NCBI GenBank assembly: GCA_029547745.1
Contig: JAKPOQ010000047.1
Coordinates: 1-51,786 of the forward strand
DNA: 51,786 nt
Source: Actinomycetes bacterium
Lineage (GTDB): Bacteria; Actinomycetota; Thermoleophilia; UBA2241
Direction of reading: 5' to 3'
The position numbers and the translations under genes were made by a program. This document shows positions 41,911-51,756 of this stretch, in pieces. Positions within the stretch are counted from its first letter, which is position 1. Every line of letters starts with the position of its first letter. Under the pieces are notes generated by a model. The model saw only the letters and a list, made by a program, of their open reading frames with translations, was not told where the DNA came from and did not search any database.

Positions 41911-43398
41911 GTGGACGGGGTCCCCGGGCACGACGGCGACGTCTTCGCCGAACGGCGGGCAAAGCTCGCGGCTTGGCGCAAGACGGGGACCGCCTATCCC
42001 ACCAAGTACCAGCCGCGCGACGAGATCGGCCCGCTGCGCGCAGCCTACGAGCGTCTCGAGGCGGGCGGCGAGGCGCCCGACGTCCACCGCGTCGCGGGGC
42101 GTCTCATGGCGAAGCGCATCCACGGTAAGGTCTCCTTCCTCGTCGTCAAGGACATGAGCGGCGAGCTGCAGCTCTTCTGCGCCCTCGATGCGCTGGGCAA
42201 GGACCGCTACGCGGCGCTCGAGCACCTCGACCTGGGCGACCACATCGGCGCCGAGGGCACGATGATGCGCACGCGGCGCGGCGAGCTCTCGCTGCGCATC
42301 ACGTCCTGGCAGTTGCTCAGCAAATCGCTGCGCCCACTGCCCGAGAAGTTCCACGGCCTCACCGATGTCGAGCTCCGCTACCGCAAGCGCTACCTCGACC
42401 TGATCATCAACGACGAGTCCCGGGAGGTGTTCGTCAAGCGGGCGGCGATCATCAAGAGCATCCGCGACTTCCTCGACGGGCGTGGCTTCGTCGAGGTCGA
42501 GACGCCCGTGTTGCAGCCCCTCTACGGCGGCGCCATGGCGCGACCGTTCGTCACTCACCACAACGAGCTCAAGCGCGACCTCTACCTGCGGATCGCTACC
42601 GAGCTGTACCTCAAGCGCTGCATCATCGGCGGTATCGACCGCGTCTACGAGATCGGCAAGGACTTCCGCAACGAGGGCGTGAGCTACAAGCACAACCCCG
42701 AGTTCACCATGCTCGAGACCTACGAGGCCTACGTCGACTACAACCACGTGATGACGATGGTGGAAGAGATGGTCGGCGCCGCGGCGCGCGCCGTCGGTAG
42801 TCTCACGGTCGACTTCCGCGGCCACGAGATCGACCTGACGCCGCCGTGGCCGCGCACGACCATGCGCGCGGCCATCCTCGAGAAGTCGGGCATCGACATC
42901 GGCGCCGACGACGCGCGCACGGTCGCCGACCTGCAGGCGCGGATCAAGGACGCGGGGCTCGTCGACAAGGTCCCGCTCGCCCCGACCTGGGGCACCCAGG
43001 TCGACGAGCTCTTCAGCGAGACGGTCGAGCCCCACCTCATCCAGCCCGTCTTCATCACCGAGCATCCTCTCGAGACCAGCCCGTTCGCCAAGAAGTGCCC
43101 GCATGACCCGCGCTTCGTCGAGCGCTTCGAGGGCTTCATCGCCGGCATGGAGACGAGCAACGCCTTCAGTGAGCTCAACGACCCGGACGACCAGCGCGCC
43201 CGCTTCCTGCAGCACGTGAGCGACTTCGCGGCCGGGGACGAGACGGCGCACCAGCTCGACGAGGACTTCCTCGAGGCGATGGAGTACGGTATGCCGCCGA
43301 CGGGCGGCATGGGCATGGGCATCGACCGCCTGGTGATGATCCTCACCGGCGTGCCCAGCATCCGCGACGTCATCCTCTTTCCGGCCCTGCGGAGCTGA
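41911..43398 (+). CDS. lysS: Lysyl-tRNA synthetase, class II
   Basis: Charges tRNA-Lys. 495 residues: OB-fold anticodon domain (RVAGRLMAKRIHGKVSFLVV), then the class II core with motif 1 around FLDGRGFVEVETPVLQP, motif 2 as FRNEGVSYKHNPEFTMLE and motif 3 as GMGMGIDRLVMILTG. Motif order and length match bacterial LysS. GTG 41911; co-transcribed with greA from the strong promoter at 41329. Confidence 0.97.
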   Translation: MDGVPGHDGDVFAERRAKLAAWRKTGTAYPTKYQPRDEIGPLRAAYERLEAGGEAPDVHRVAGRLMAKRIHGKVSFLVVKDMSGELQLFCALDALGKDRYAALEHLDLGDHIGAEGTMMRTRRGELSLRITSWQLLSKSLRPLPEKFHGLTDVELRYRKRYLDLIINDESREVFVKRAAIIKSIRDFLDGRGFVEVETPVLQPLYGGAMARPFVTHHNELKRDLYLRIATELYLKRCIIGGIDRVYEIGKDFRNEGVSYKHNPEFTMLETYEAYVDYNHVMTMVEEMVGAAARAVGSLTVDFRGHEIDLTPPWPRTTMRAAILEKSGIDIGADDARTVADLQARIKDAGLVDKVPLAPTWGTQVDELFSETVEPHLIQPVFITEHPLETSPFAKKCPHDPRFVERFEGFIAGMETSNAFSELNDPDDQRARFLQHVSDFAAGDETAHQLDEDFLEAMEYGMPPTGGMGMGIDRLVMILTGVPSIRDVILFPALRS

Positions 43399-43423
43399 GA
43401 CGGCAGGGGGCCGCGCGGCCAGC

Positions 43424-44089
43424 TTGGAACGAGCACTGATGTCGTGGAGCGGGGGCAAGGACAGCGCCCTGGCGCTGGCCGAGGTCCGGACGCGGCGAAG
43501 CCTCGACGTCGTCGCCCTCCTCACCACGGTGACCCAGGACTACGGCAGGGTCAGCATGCACGGCGTACGCAGGACGCTGCTCAAGGCGCAGGCCGACGCG
43601 CTCGGTCTGCCGCTCGTCGAAGTCTCCATCACCAGGGACGCCACCAATGAGGAGTACGAGACGAGCATGGCCCGGACGCTGTCCGCCTCCAAGGAGGCTG
43701 GGGTGGCGACGGTCGTGTTCGGCGACCTGTTCCTCGAAGACCTGCGCGCGTACCGCGAAGAGAAGCTGCGCCAGGCGGACATGAAGGCCGTGTTCCCGAT
43801 CTGGAAGAGCGACCCGGAGCGGCTGGCGCAGCGCTTCATCGCGGCCGGGTTCAGGGCGGTCACGACCTGCGTCGACACGCAGGCCCTGGCTCGGGAGTTC
43901 GTCGGCAGGGAGTTCGACGAGGCGTTCCTCGCCGATCTGCCCGATGGCGTCGACCCGTGCGGAGAGAACGGCGAGTTCCACTCCTTCGTCTACGACGGGC
44001 CGATCTTGCGGCGGGCGATCGCCGTCAGGACCGGTGAGAAGGTGCTCCGCGAGGGCCGGTTCGCCTTCTGCGACCTTGTCGAAGGCTGA
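43424..44089 (+). CDS. PP-loop ATP ligase, diphthine-ammonia-ligase (Dph6)-like family
   Basis: ATP-pyrophosphatase-type enzyme of 221 residues. The PP-loop SWSGGKDSALAL stands at the N-terminus and the family-specific GENGEFHSFVYDGP near residue 183, the signature of the Dph6/MJ0570 group. Between them is VSITRDATNEEYETSM. In archaea and eukaryotes relatives amidate diphthine on EF-2; bacteria lack diphthamide, so the substrate here is unknown. TTG 43424 or ATG 43439 may be the start. It follows lysS by 25 bp. Confidence 0.85.
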   Translation: MERALMSWSGGKDSALALAEVRTRRSLDVVALLTTVTQDYGRVSMHGVRRTLLKAQADALGLPLVEVSITRDATNEEYETSMARTLSASKEAGVATVVFGDLFLEDLRAYREEKLRQADMKAVFPIWKSDPERLAQRFIAAGFRAVTTCVDTQALAREFVGREFDEAFLADLPDGVDPCGENGEFHSFVYDGPILRRAIAVRTGEKVLREGRFAFCDLVEG

Positions 44090-44150
44090 CCGGTCACGTC
44101 GTTCCGGGCTTGCGTGAGCCTCGGGCGCGCCCGCGTGGCGGGCCTCTGGG

Positions 44151-44190
44151 CCCCAGGCCGCGCGGCCGGGAGAGGCCGCGCGGCCTGGGG
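44151..44190 (+). terminator. 17-bp hairpin before clpC
   Basis: CCCCAGGCCGCGCGGCC and its exact complement surround GGGAGA; TCGCGTTCCG follows, so no U-run. It probably ends the greA-lysS-ligase transcript. The remaining leader to 44326 contains a -10-like TACCAT at 44213 without a good -35; no CtsR-type heptad repeat is evident. Confidence 0.68.
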
Positions 44191-44326
44191 TCGCGTTCCG
44201 CAAGGAATCGGGTACCATGGAGATGCGCTGCTCCGCGGGGCTCTGAGTGCGGGGCACGAAGGGAACGACAGGGCGTCGCGTCCGGCGCACCCCCGCCGCC
44301 CGCGTCGCACGTAAGGAGATCGCACG

Positions 44327-46885
<2,559 letters not shown>

Positions 46886-46889
46886 CGGC

Positions 46890-48311
46890 GTGAGCCGGGC
46901 GACGACCGTCTTCACTTGCTCGCAGTGCGGGCGCCGCGAGGCCAAGTGGCTTGGCCACTGCCCCGACTGCGGCGCCTGGGACTCGTTCGTCGAAGAGGCG
47001 CTGACCGAGGTCACGCCGCGCGGACGAGCACGGAGCGGCAAGGCGCAGGGGGGCGGGGGCTCCGCCCCCGCCCCCCTGCGCCTTGCCGCCGTCGCCTCGT
47101 CCGCGACCGAGCGCTTCTCCACCGGCATCGACGAGCTCGACCGGGTGCTCGGCGGCGGCATCGTGCCCGGTTCCCTCGTCCTCGTCGGCGGCGAACCGGG
47201 CATCGGCAAGAGCACGCTCCTGCTGCAGGTGCTCGACAAGGTCGCGGGCGCCGGTCGTTCTACCCTGCTCGTCTGCGGGGAGGAGTCGGCGGCGCAGGTC
47301 AAGATGCGGGCGGAGCGCGTCTGCGCCGCCTCCGACGACATCGCCGTGCTCGCCGAGACGCAGCTCGAGACCGTCATCGAGAGCGTGGCCGCCGCGCATC
47401 CGGCCCTCGTGGTCGTCGACTCTGTGCAGACCCTCTACAGCGACGGCTTCACGTCGGCGCCGGGGAGCGTGAGCCAGGTGCGCGAGGCCGCCGGCGCCTT
47501 TCTGCGTCTCGCCAAGGCGACGGGCACGGTCGTGATCCTCATCGGGCACGTCACGAAGGAGGGCGCCATCGCCGGCCCGCGGGTGCTCGAGCACATGGTC
47601 GACACGACGTTGCAGTTCGAAGGCGACCGCCACCGCTTCTACCGCACCCTGCGGGCGACCAAGAACCGGTTCGGGTCCACCGACGAGCTCGGCATCTTCG
47701 AGATGACCGGGTCGGGCCTCGTGCCCGTCGCCGACCCGTCCCGGCTCTTTCTCGACGGCGCCGGGCCTTCGGCGGGCGCCGTCGTCCACATCGCCGTCGA
47801 GGGCACGCGCTGCTTCCCCGTCGAGGTCCAGGCGCTGGTCAGCCGCAGCGAGATGGCGGTGCCCCGCCGGGTGACGAACGGTTTCGACCGCAACCGCCTG
47901 GCGATGATCATCGCCGTCCTCACTCGTCATGCGCGGCTGCCTTTGTCATCGCACGACGTCTTTGTTACTATTGCAGGCGGAATCCGCATTGACGAACCCG
48001 CGGCAGACCTTGCCGTCGCCCTCGCCATCGCGTCGGCCGAGTGCGACGTGCCTTTGTCTCCGCGGGTCGCAGTGTTCGGGGAGATCAGCCTGACCGGTCG
48101 ACTTCGTCCTTGCAGCCAGTCTGAGCGCCGCGTCGGCGAAGCGACACGTGTGGGGTTCGCGCGTGTCGTGGCGCCGGTGAGCGGCGCTGCTGCCCAAGGG
48201 GACCAGCGAGTCTCCGGAGCCGACGACCTCCGCGCCGCGATGGCCTTGGCGTTCGATCCCACCCCGGCACGGCGAGGCCACATCGCGGCCAGTGACGACA
48301 AGGGGGTCTGA
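46890..48311 (+). CDS. radA: DNA repair protein RadA (Sms)
   Basis: Helicase-like protein that processes recombination intermediates. 473 residues: N-terminal zinc finger (FTCSQCG...GHCPDCG), RecA-like core with GGEPGIGKST near residue 102, the RadA-specific KNRFGSTDE near 257 and a C-terminal Lon-protease-like domain (VFVTIAGGIRIDEPAADLAVALA, split at Gly). GTG start four bases after the clpC stop. The linker between zinc finger and core (GKAQGGGGSAPAPLRLA) is encoded by a perfect 25-bp inverted repeat. A promoter-like sequence lies in the 3' part. Confidence 0.97.
   Translation: MSRATTVFTCSQCGRREAKWLGHCPDCGAWDSFVEEALTEVTPRGRARSGKAQGGGGSAPAPLRLAAVASSATERFSTGIDELDRVLGGGIVPGSLVLVGGEPGIGKSTLLLQVLDKVAGAGRSTLLVCGEESAAQVKMRAERVCAASDDIAVLAETQLETVIESVAAAHPALVVVDSVQTLYSDGFTSAPGSVSQVREAAGAFLRLAKATGTVVILIGHVTKEGAIAGPRVLEHMVDTTLQFEGDRHRFYRTLRATKNRFGSTDELGIFEMTGSGLVPVADPSRLFLDGAGPSAGAVVHIAVEGTRCFPVEVQALVSRSEMAVPRRVTNGFDRNRLAMIIAVLTRHARLPLSSHDVFVTIAGGIRIDEPAADLAVALAIASAECDVPLSPRVAVFGEISLTGRLRPCSQSERRVGEATRVGFARVVAPVSGAAAQGDQRVSGADDLRAAMALAFDPTPARRGHIAASDDKGV
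47036..47088. repeat. Perfect 25-bp inverted repeat inside radA
   Basis: 47036-47060 is the exact reverse complement of 47064-47088 with a TCC loop. Because of the symmetry, both strands encode a GKAQGGGG-type peptide here. It is the longest perfect palindrome I found in the window and lies in the disordered linker of the protein. Confidence 0.93.
47943..47971 (+). promoter_or_regulatory. Promoter-like sequence inside radA, possibly for carD
   Basis: TTGTCA (47943-47948), 17 bp, TACTAT (47966-47971), in a locally low-GC patch of radA. Transcripts would reach carD after about 340 nt. The codons overlap a conserved RadA motif, so chance is possible. Confidence 0.42.
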
Positions 48312-48315
48312 GACC

Positions 48316-48852
48316 TTGTATCAGGTTGGCGATAAGGTCGTGTATCCGCACCACGGCGCCGGCAAGATCATGAAGATCGAGCAGCAGGAAGTCCTCGGTC
48401 AGCGGCGCGAGTACCTCACCATCCAGATCCTCCACAACGACATGACGGTCATGGTCCCGGTCGAGAACGCCGATCGCGCCGGCCTGCGTAAGGTCGTCGC
48501 CGCCGACGTCGTCGACCAGGTCATCGAGGTCCTGCGCGGTGGCCCCACGAAGATGCCCAAGAACTGGAGTCGGCGCTACAAGCACAATCGCGACAAGCTC
48601 AAGACGGGCGACATCTTCGAGGTCGCCGAAGTGGTGCGGAACCTGGCCATCCGCCACGCCGACAAGGGTCTCTCGACAGGCGAGAAACAGATGTTCTCGA
48701 AGGCGAAGAAGATCCTCGCCAGCGAGCTCATGTATGCGCGCGACCTCGACGAGGAGCAGGCCACCCTCTTCCTCGAAGAGGTGCTCACGAGCGTCCAGAC
48801 CGGCGCCGTCCCCTCGGCCGGCGAGGCGCTCGAGACGGCGACGGTCGCGTAG
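48316..48852 (+). CDS. carD: CarD-family RNA polymerase-binding regulator
   Basis: Binds the RNA polymerase beta lobe and stabilises open complexes; essential in mycobacteria. The 178-residue product begins (TTG) YQVGDKVVYPHHGAGKI, the Tudor-like RNAP-interaction domain, and continues with NWSRRYKHNRDKLKTGD and the C-terminal DNA-binding helices (LSTGEKQMFSKAKKILASEL). TTG 48316 behind AGGGGG gives the same N-terminus as known CarD proteins; GTG 48292 would add eight residues and overlap radA. radA-carD neighbourhood is typical of actinobacteria. Confidence 0.94.
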   Translation: MYQVGDKVVYPHHGAGKIMKIEQQEVLGQRREYLTIQILHNDMTVMVPVENADRAGLRKVVAADVVDQVIEVLRGGPTKMPKNWSRRYKHNRDKLKTGDIFEVAEVVRNLAIRHADKGLSTGEKQMFSKAKKILASELMYARDLDEEQATLFLEEVLTSVQTGAVPSAGEALETATVA

Positions 48853-48862
48853 CTCTTCCGTC

Positions 48863-49942
48863 ATGGCCCCTTCACCTCGAGGCAGGGGCGTGCTGGCGCC
48901 GGCGATCCGCTTCTTGTTCGCCCTGCTCGGCGTCGTCGCGGGGTACCAGGTCGCCGACTGGGCGCGCAAGACAGGTCTTCTCCCCGATCTGGGCCACTGG
49001 GGCGACATCGGTGTCGTCGTCACCATGGCGGTCGTGGGGTTCGCGGCAGGCTACGGGATCGGCGCCCTCCTCGCCTGGCTCGTACGCAAAGGGCTGGACC
49101 ACGTTGACGAAGCGCTCGCGCGCTCGAGCGGACCCGAGGTCCTTGTGGCTGCCGGAGGTGTGGTCCTCGGCCTCGGGATCGCGGCGCTCGTCAGTCTCGC
49201 CGTCGTTCGCATCCCGTATGTCGGGGTCTACCTGCTCCTCCCGCTGTTCCTCCTCAGCGGCTACTTCACCGCCTACCTCGCGGCCAAGAAGCACGTCGAG
49301 ATCCTCCGCCTCATCGGAGTCCGTGGCGCCTTCGAGGCGAGCGCCGGCATGACGCCGCCCAAGATCGTGGACTCAAGCGCGATCATCGACGGACGCATCG
49401 TCGACGTCATCAAGACGGGCTTCGTCGAGGGTGAGATCGCCGTGCCGCGTTTCGTCGTCGAGGAGCTGCAGCGGTTGGCTGACTCGTCCGACCCCGAGAA
49501 GCGTGTGCGCGGGCGGCGCGGCCTCGACTTCGTCCGCCGCCTGCAGAACCACTGCGGCCAGGTGAGCATCGAAGACAAGGACTACACCGATCTCGACGCC
49601 GTCGACGCCAAACTCGTGCGTCTCGGCGGCGAGATCGGCGGCATGATCCTTACCACCGACTACACCCTGAAGAAGGTGGCCGAGATCCAGGGCGTCAAAG
49701 TCCTGAACGTCAACGACCTGGCCGACTCCGTCAAGCCGGCCGTCCTGCCCGGAGAGGTGATCGAGGTGAAGATCATCCGCGAAGGGCGCGAACAGGACCA
49801 GGGCGTCGGCTACCTGGACGACGGCACCATGATCGTCGTCGAGGCGGGAGCCTCTCTCGTCGGGTCACGTGTCGAGGCCGAAGTCACCAGCGTGCTGCAG
49901 AGCCCATCAGGGAAGATGATCTTCGGGCGGCTCGTCCGATAA
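48863..49942 (+). CDS. Membrane PIN-TRAM domain protein (YacL-like)
   Basis: 359 residues. Four N-terminal TM helices (FLFALLGVVAGYQVADW, VVVTMAVVGFAAGYGIGALLAWL and two more to about residue 145) are followed by a cytosolic PIN nuclease-like domain starting KIVDSSAIIDGRIVDVIKTG with its acidic residues, and GGMILTTDYTLKKVA. A TRAM RNA-binding domain (LPGEVIEVKIIREGREQDQG) closes the protein. The layout is that of YacL and mycobacterial homologues. ATG 48863 lies 10 bp after carD. Probably an RNase or RNA-binding membrane protein; substrate unknown. Confidence 0.93.
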   Translation: MAPSPRGRGVLAPAIRFLFALLGVVAGYQVADWARKTGLLPDLGHWGDIGVVVTMAVVGFAAGYGIGALLAWLVRKGLDHVDEALARSSGPEVLVAAGGVVLGLGIAALVSLAVVRIPYVGVYLLLPLFLLSGYFTAYLAAKKHVEILRLIGVRGAFEASAGMTPPKIVDSSAIIDGRIVDVIKTGFVEGEIAVPRFVVEELQRLADSSDPEKRVRGRRGLDFVRRLQNHCGQVSIEDKDYTDLDAVDAKLVRLGGEIGGMILTTDYTLKKVAEIQGVKVLNVNDLADSVKPAVLPGEVIEVKIIREGREQDQGVGYLDDGTMIVVEAGASLVGSRVEAEVTSVLQSPSGKMIFGRLVR

Positions 49943-49955
49943 GAGAGGGGTGTGG

Positions 49956-50672
49956 ATGACGGCAGCGACCCGCGGGGGCGCCGTCTGGGTGATCGTGGCG
50001 GCGGCGGGCGACAGCCGACGCATGGGACTGCCGGACGGCGAGTCGAAGCAGTTCCTGTTGCTGGGGGGTGAGCCTGTCCTCAGCCATTCCATCCGGCGCC
50101 TGCTCGAGATGCCCGAGGTCGGTGGCCTCGTGGTCGTCCTGCACCCGTCACATACGGTGCGCTTCGCCGATGAGCTGTTCTGCTTCGACGACGCCAAGCC
50201 CCTGCTGATCGCCGAGGGCGGCCGTCGCCGGTCCGACTCGGTCAGGGCCGGGCTCGTCGTAGTCCCGTCGGACGCCGAGATCATCGCCGTTCACGACGGC
50301 GCCCGACCGTTGTTCTCGCGGCGCGTGTTCGGCCGCTGCCTCGAGGCTTTGGCCAGCGTGGACGGCGCGGTTCCGGGCATCGAGGTGAGCGACACGCTCA
50401 AGCGTTGCGACGCCGGCGGAGTCGTCGAGACCACGGTCTCGCGCGAGCGTCTGTGGGCGGTACAGACGCCGCAGGTGTTCCGCGCCGCCGCCCTGCGCGA
50501 CGTGTACCGACGAGGCGACCTCGCGGCGACCGACGACGCGGCGCTGCTCGAGCGCGCCGGGTACAAGGTCGTCGTCGTTCCGTCAACGCCCGCGAACGTC
50601 AAGATCACGACCCCGGCCGACCTGCCCCTCGCCGGGGCGCTGCTTTCGTGGGAGGCCGAAGCTGACGTGTAG
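49956..50672 (+). CDS. ispD: 2-C-methyl-D-erythritol 4-phosphate cytidylyltransferase
   Basis: Third step of the MEP isoprenoid pathway. 238 residues: VAAAGDSRRMGLPDGESKQF nucleotide-binding start, EGGRRRSDSVRAGL, AVHDGARPLFSRRV with conserved DGARP, and the late AATDDAALLERAGYKV. ATG 49956 is preferred behind AGAGAGGGG; GTG 49950 would add two residues. Its last 11 bases overlap the proposed ispF start. Confidence 0.95.
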   Translation: MTAATRGGAVWVIVAAAGDSRRMGLPDGESKQFLLLGGEPVLSHSIRRLLEMPEVGGLVVVLHPSHTVRFADELFCFDDAKPLLIAEGGRRRSDSVRAGLVVVPSDAEIIAVHDGARPLFSRRVFGRCLEALASVDGAVPGIEVSDTLKRCDAGGVVETTVSRERLWAVQTPQVFRAAALRDVYRRGDLAATDDAALLERAGYKVVVVPSTPANVKITTPADLPLAGALLSWEAEADV

Positions 50673-51144
50673 GGTCGGCCACGGCTATGACGCGCACCGC
50701 TTCGCGCCGGGACGCAGACTGATCCTCGGCGGCGTCCAGATCGAGCATCCCGCTGGTCTCGCCGGCCATTCCGACGCCGACGTCGCTGTTCACGCCGTCG
50801 TCGACGCCCTGCTCGGCGCCTCCGGCCTCGGCGACATCGGCGCGTGGTTTCCCGACGACGACCCGGCCTACGAAGGCGCGTCGAGCCTCTCGTTGCTGCG
50901 CGACGTGGCGGCACGGCTGCGCGCGACAGGCTGGCGCGTGGGCAACGTCGACGTGACGGTGGTCTGCCAGGAGCCGAGGCTCATGCCGTATCGGGAGGCC
51001 ATGCGCGCCAACCTCGCCGGAGCGCTCGGCGTGAGCGTCGACGCCGTCGGCGTCAAGGCGACCACCACCGAGGGGATGGGCTTCGAGGGCCGCGGCGAAG
51101 GCGTCGCCGCCGAGGCCGTCTGCCTGCTCGAGCGCGACGACTGA
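50662..51144 (+). CDS. ispF: 2-C-methyl-D-erythritol 2,4-cyclodiphosphate synthase, apparently starting at CTG
   Basis: Fifth MEP-pathway step; zinc trimer. The frame gives TCRVGHGYDAHRF (zinc ligands Asp and His), then LAGHSDADVAVHAVVDALLG, DIGAWFPDDDP and KATTTEGMGFEGRGEG, all standard. The ORF track shows only the part from GTG 50893 because no ATG, GTG or TTG precedes the conserved N-terminus. CTG 50662 has GGAGG six bases upstream and yields 160 residues, the usual length, starting (M)TCRVGHGYD. It overlaps ispD by 11 bases in another frame. Alternatives: ACG 50665, a frameshifted IspD-IspF fusion, or a sequencing error. Confidence 0.87.
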   Translation: MTCRVGHGYDAHRFAPGRRLILGGVQIEHPAGLAGHSDADVAVHAVVDALLGASGLGDIGAWFPDDDPAYEGASSLSLLRDVAARLRATGWRVGNVDVTVVCQEPRLMPYREAMRANLAGALGVSVDAVGVKATTTEGMGFEGRGEGVAAEAVCLLERDD

Positions 51145-51280
51145 CGGTCGCGGCCGCTGACGGTCGCCTTCCGTCGCCCCGCTCTTCGCGGTCGCGACAG
51201 GGCCGCTCTCGTCGTTCCGCTCTTCGGATCTTGACGCTCTCCGACGATCCCAGAGGAACGCTGAGCGGGTGACAGGACCG

Positions 51281-51299
51281 GCCCGGCGCCCGACCGGGC
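51281..51299. terminator. Weak hairpin between convergent ispF and tatA
   Basis: GCCCGG-CGCCCGA-CCGGGC lies midway between the two convergent genes. The rest of 51145-51325 shows GC-rich short repeats but no gene. Confidence 0.4.
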
Positions 51300-51325
51300 T
51301 CAAGTGCCGCGCCTCGTGATGGGGC

Positions 51326-51532
51326 TCAGCTTCCGGTCTGGTCCTTGCCCTTCTCGATCCGGGCCTGATCCGGGTCTTCGACCTCGTCGGGGGCGTCTTC
51401 GTTCAAGCCTTGCTTGAAGCCGCGGATGCTCTGTCCGAGGCTCCTGCCCAGCTTGGGGAGGCGGGTCGCGCCGAAGAGCAGCAGGATGATCGCCAGGATG
51501 ATGAGGAGTTCGGTTGGGCCGATGTTGGGCAT
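51326..51532 (-). CDS. tatA: Twin-arginine translocase subunit TatA
   Basis: Pore-forming subunit of the Tat export machinery for folded proteins. From the ATG at 51532 the product has 68 residues: MPNIGPTELLIILAIILLLFG (short TM helix, conserved Glu and FG hinge) and an amphipathic helix LPKLGRSLGQSIRGFKQGL, then an acidic/basic tail. The ORF track starts further upstream, but that extension is not TatA-like. No tatB or tatC is nearby, so it is a lone tatA as often seen in actinobacteria. Confidence 0.93.
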   Translation of the reverse strand: MPNIGPTELLIILAIILLLFGATRLPKLGRSLGQSIRGFKQGLNEDAPDEVEDPDQARIEKGKDQTGS

Positions 51533-51659
51533 TGGGCTCTCTCGCTCCGCGTCGATATGCGGTACCGCCGGTGACGTGTGCACCACGCCGCCGCGGCACC
51601 CTCATGAGAAGACTGTACGGCCTCCGGTGACGACGCGCAAGACGCCGCATTGCGCCGCA

Positions 51660-51709
51660 AAGAAAGTACTCGAAAGTGATTCGTTGCGTCAGCTAAGAAA
51701 GTACTCGAA
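51660..51709. repeat. Two 15-bp direct repeats near the window end
   Basis: AAGAAAGTACTCGAA at 51660-51674 and identically at 51695-51709 (35-bp period). They sit in sequence of clearly lower GC than the surroundings, just before a ribosome site and start codon. Confidence 0.88.
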
Positions 51710-51756
51710 CGCTGCCGAGCTTGTCGCCAGGAAGGAAGGCGGCAAGGAGGGTGGCG

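Noticed and set aside
49956-51144. IspDF bifunctional fusion by frameshift
   Set aside because: A UAG ends ispD, the ispF frame differs, and no classic slippery site is visible at the junction. A CTG start with a well-placed Shine-Dalgarno site is simpler, though not proven.
51655-51715. CRISPR-like repeats at the window end
   Set aside because: Only two 15-bp copies with a 20-bp spacer; they are too short and too few. No CRISPR array or cas gene was seen anywhere in the window.
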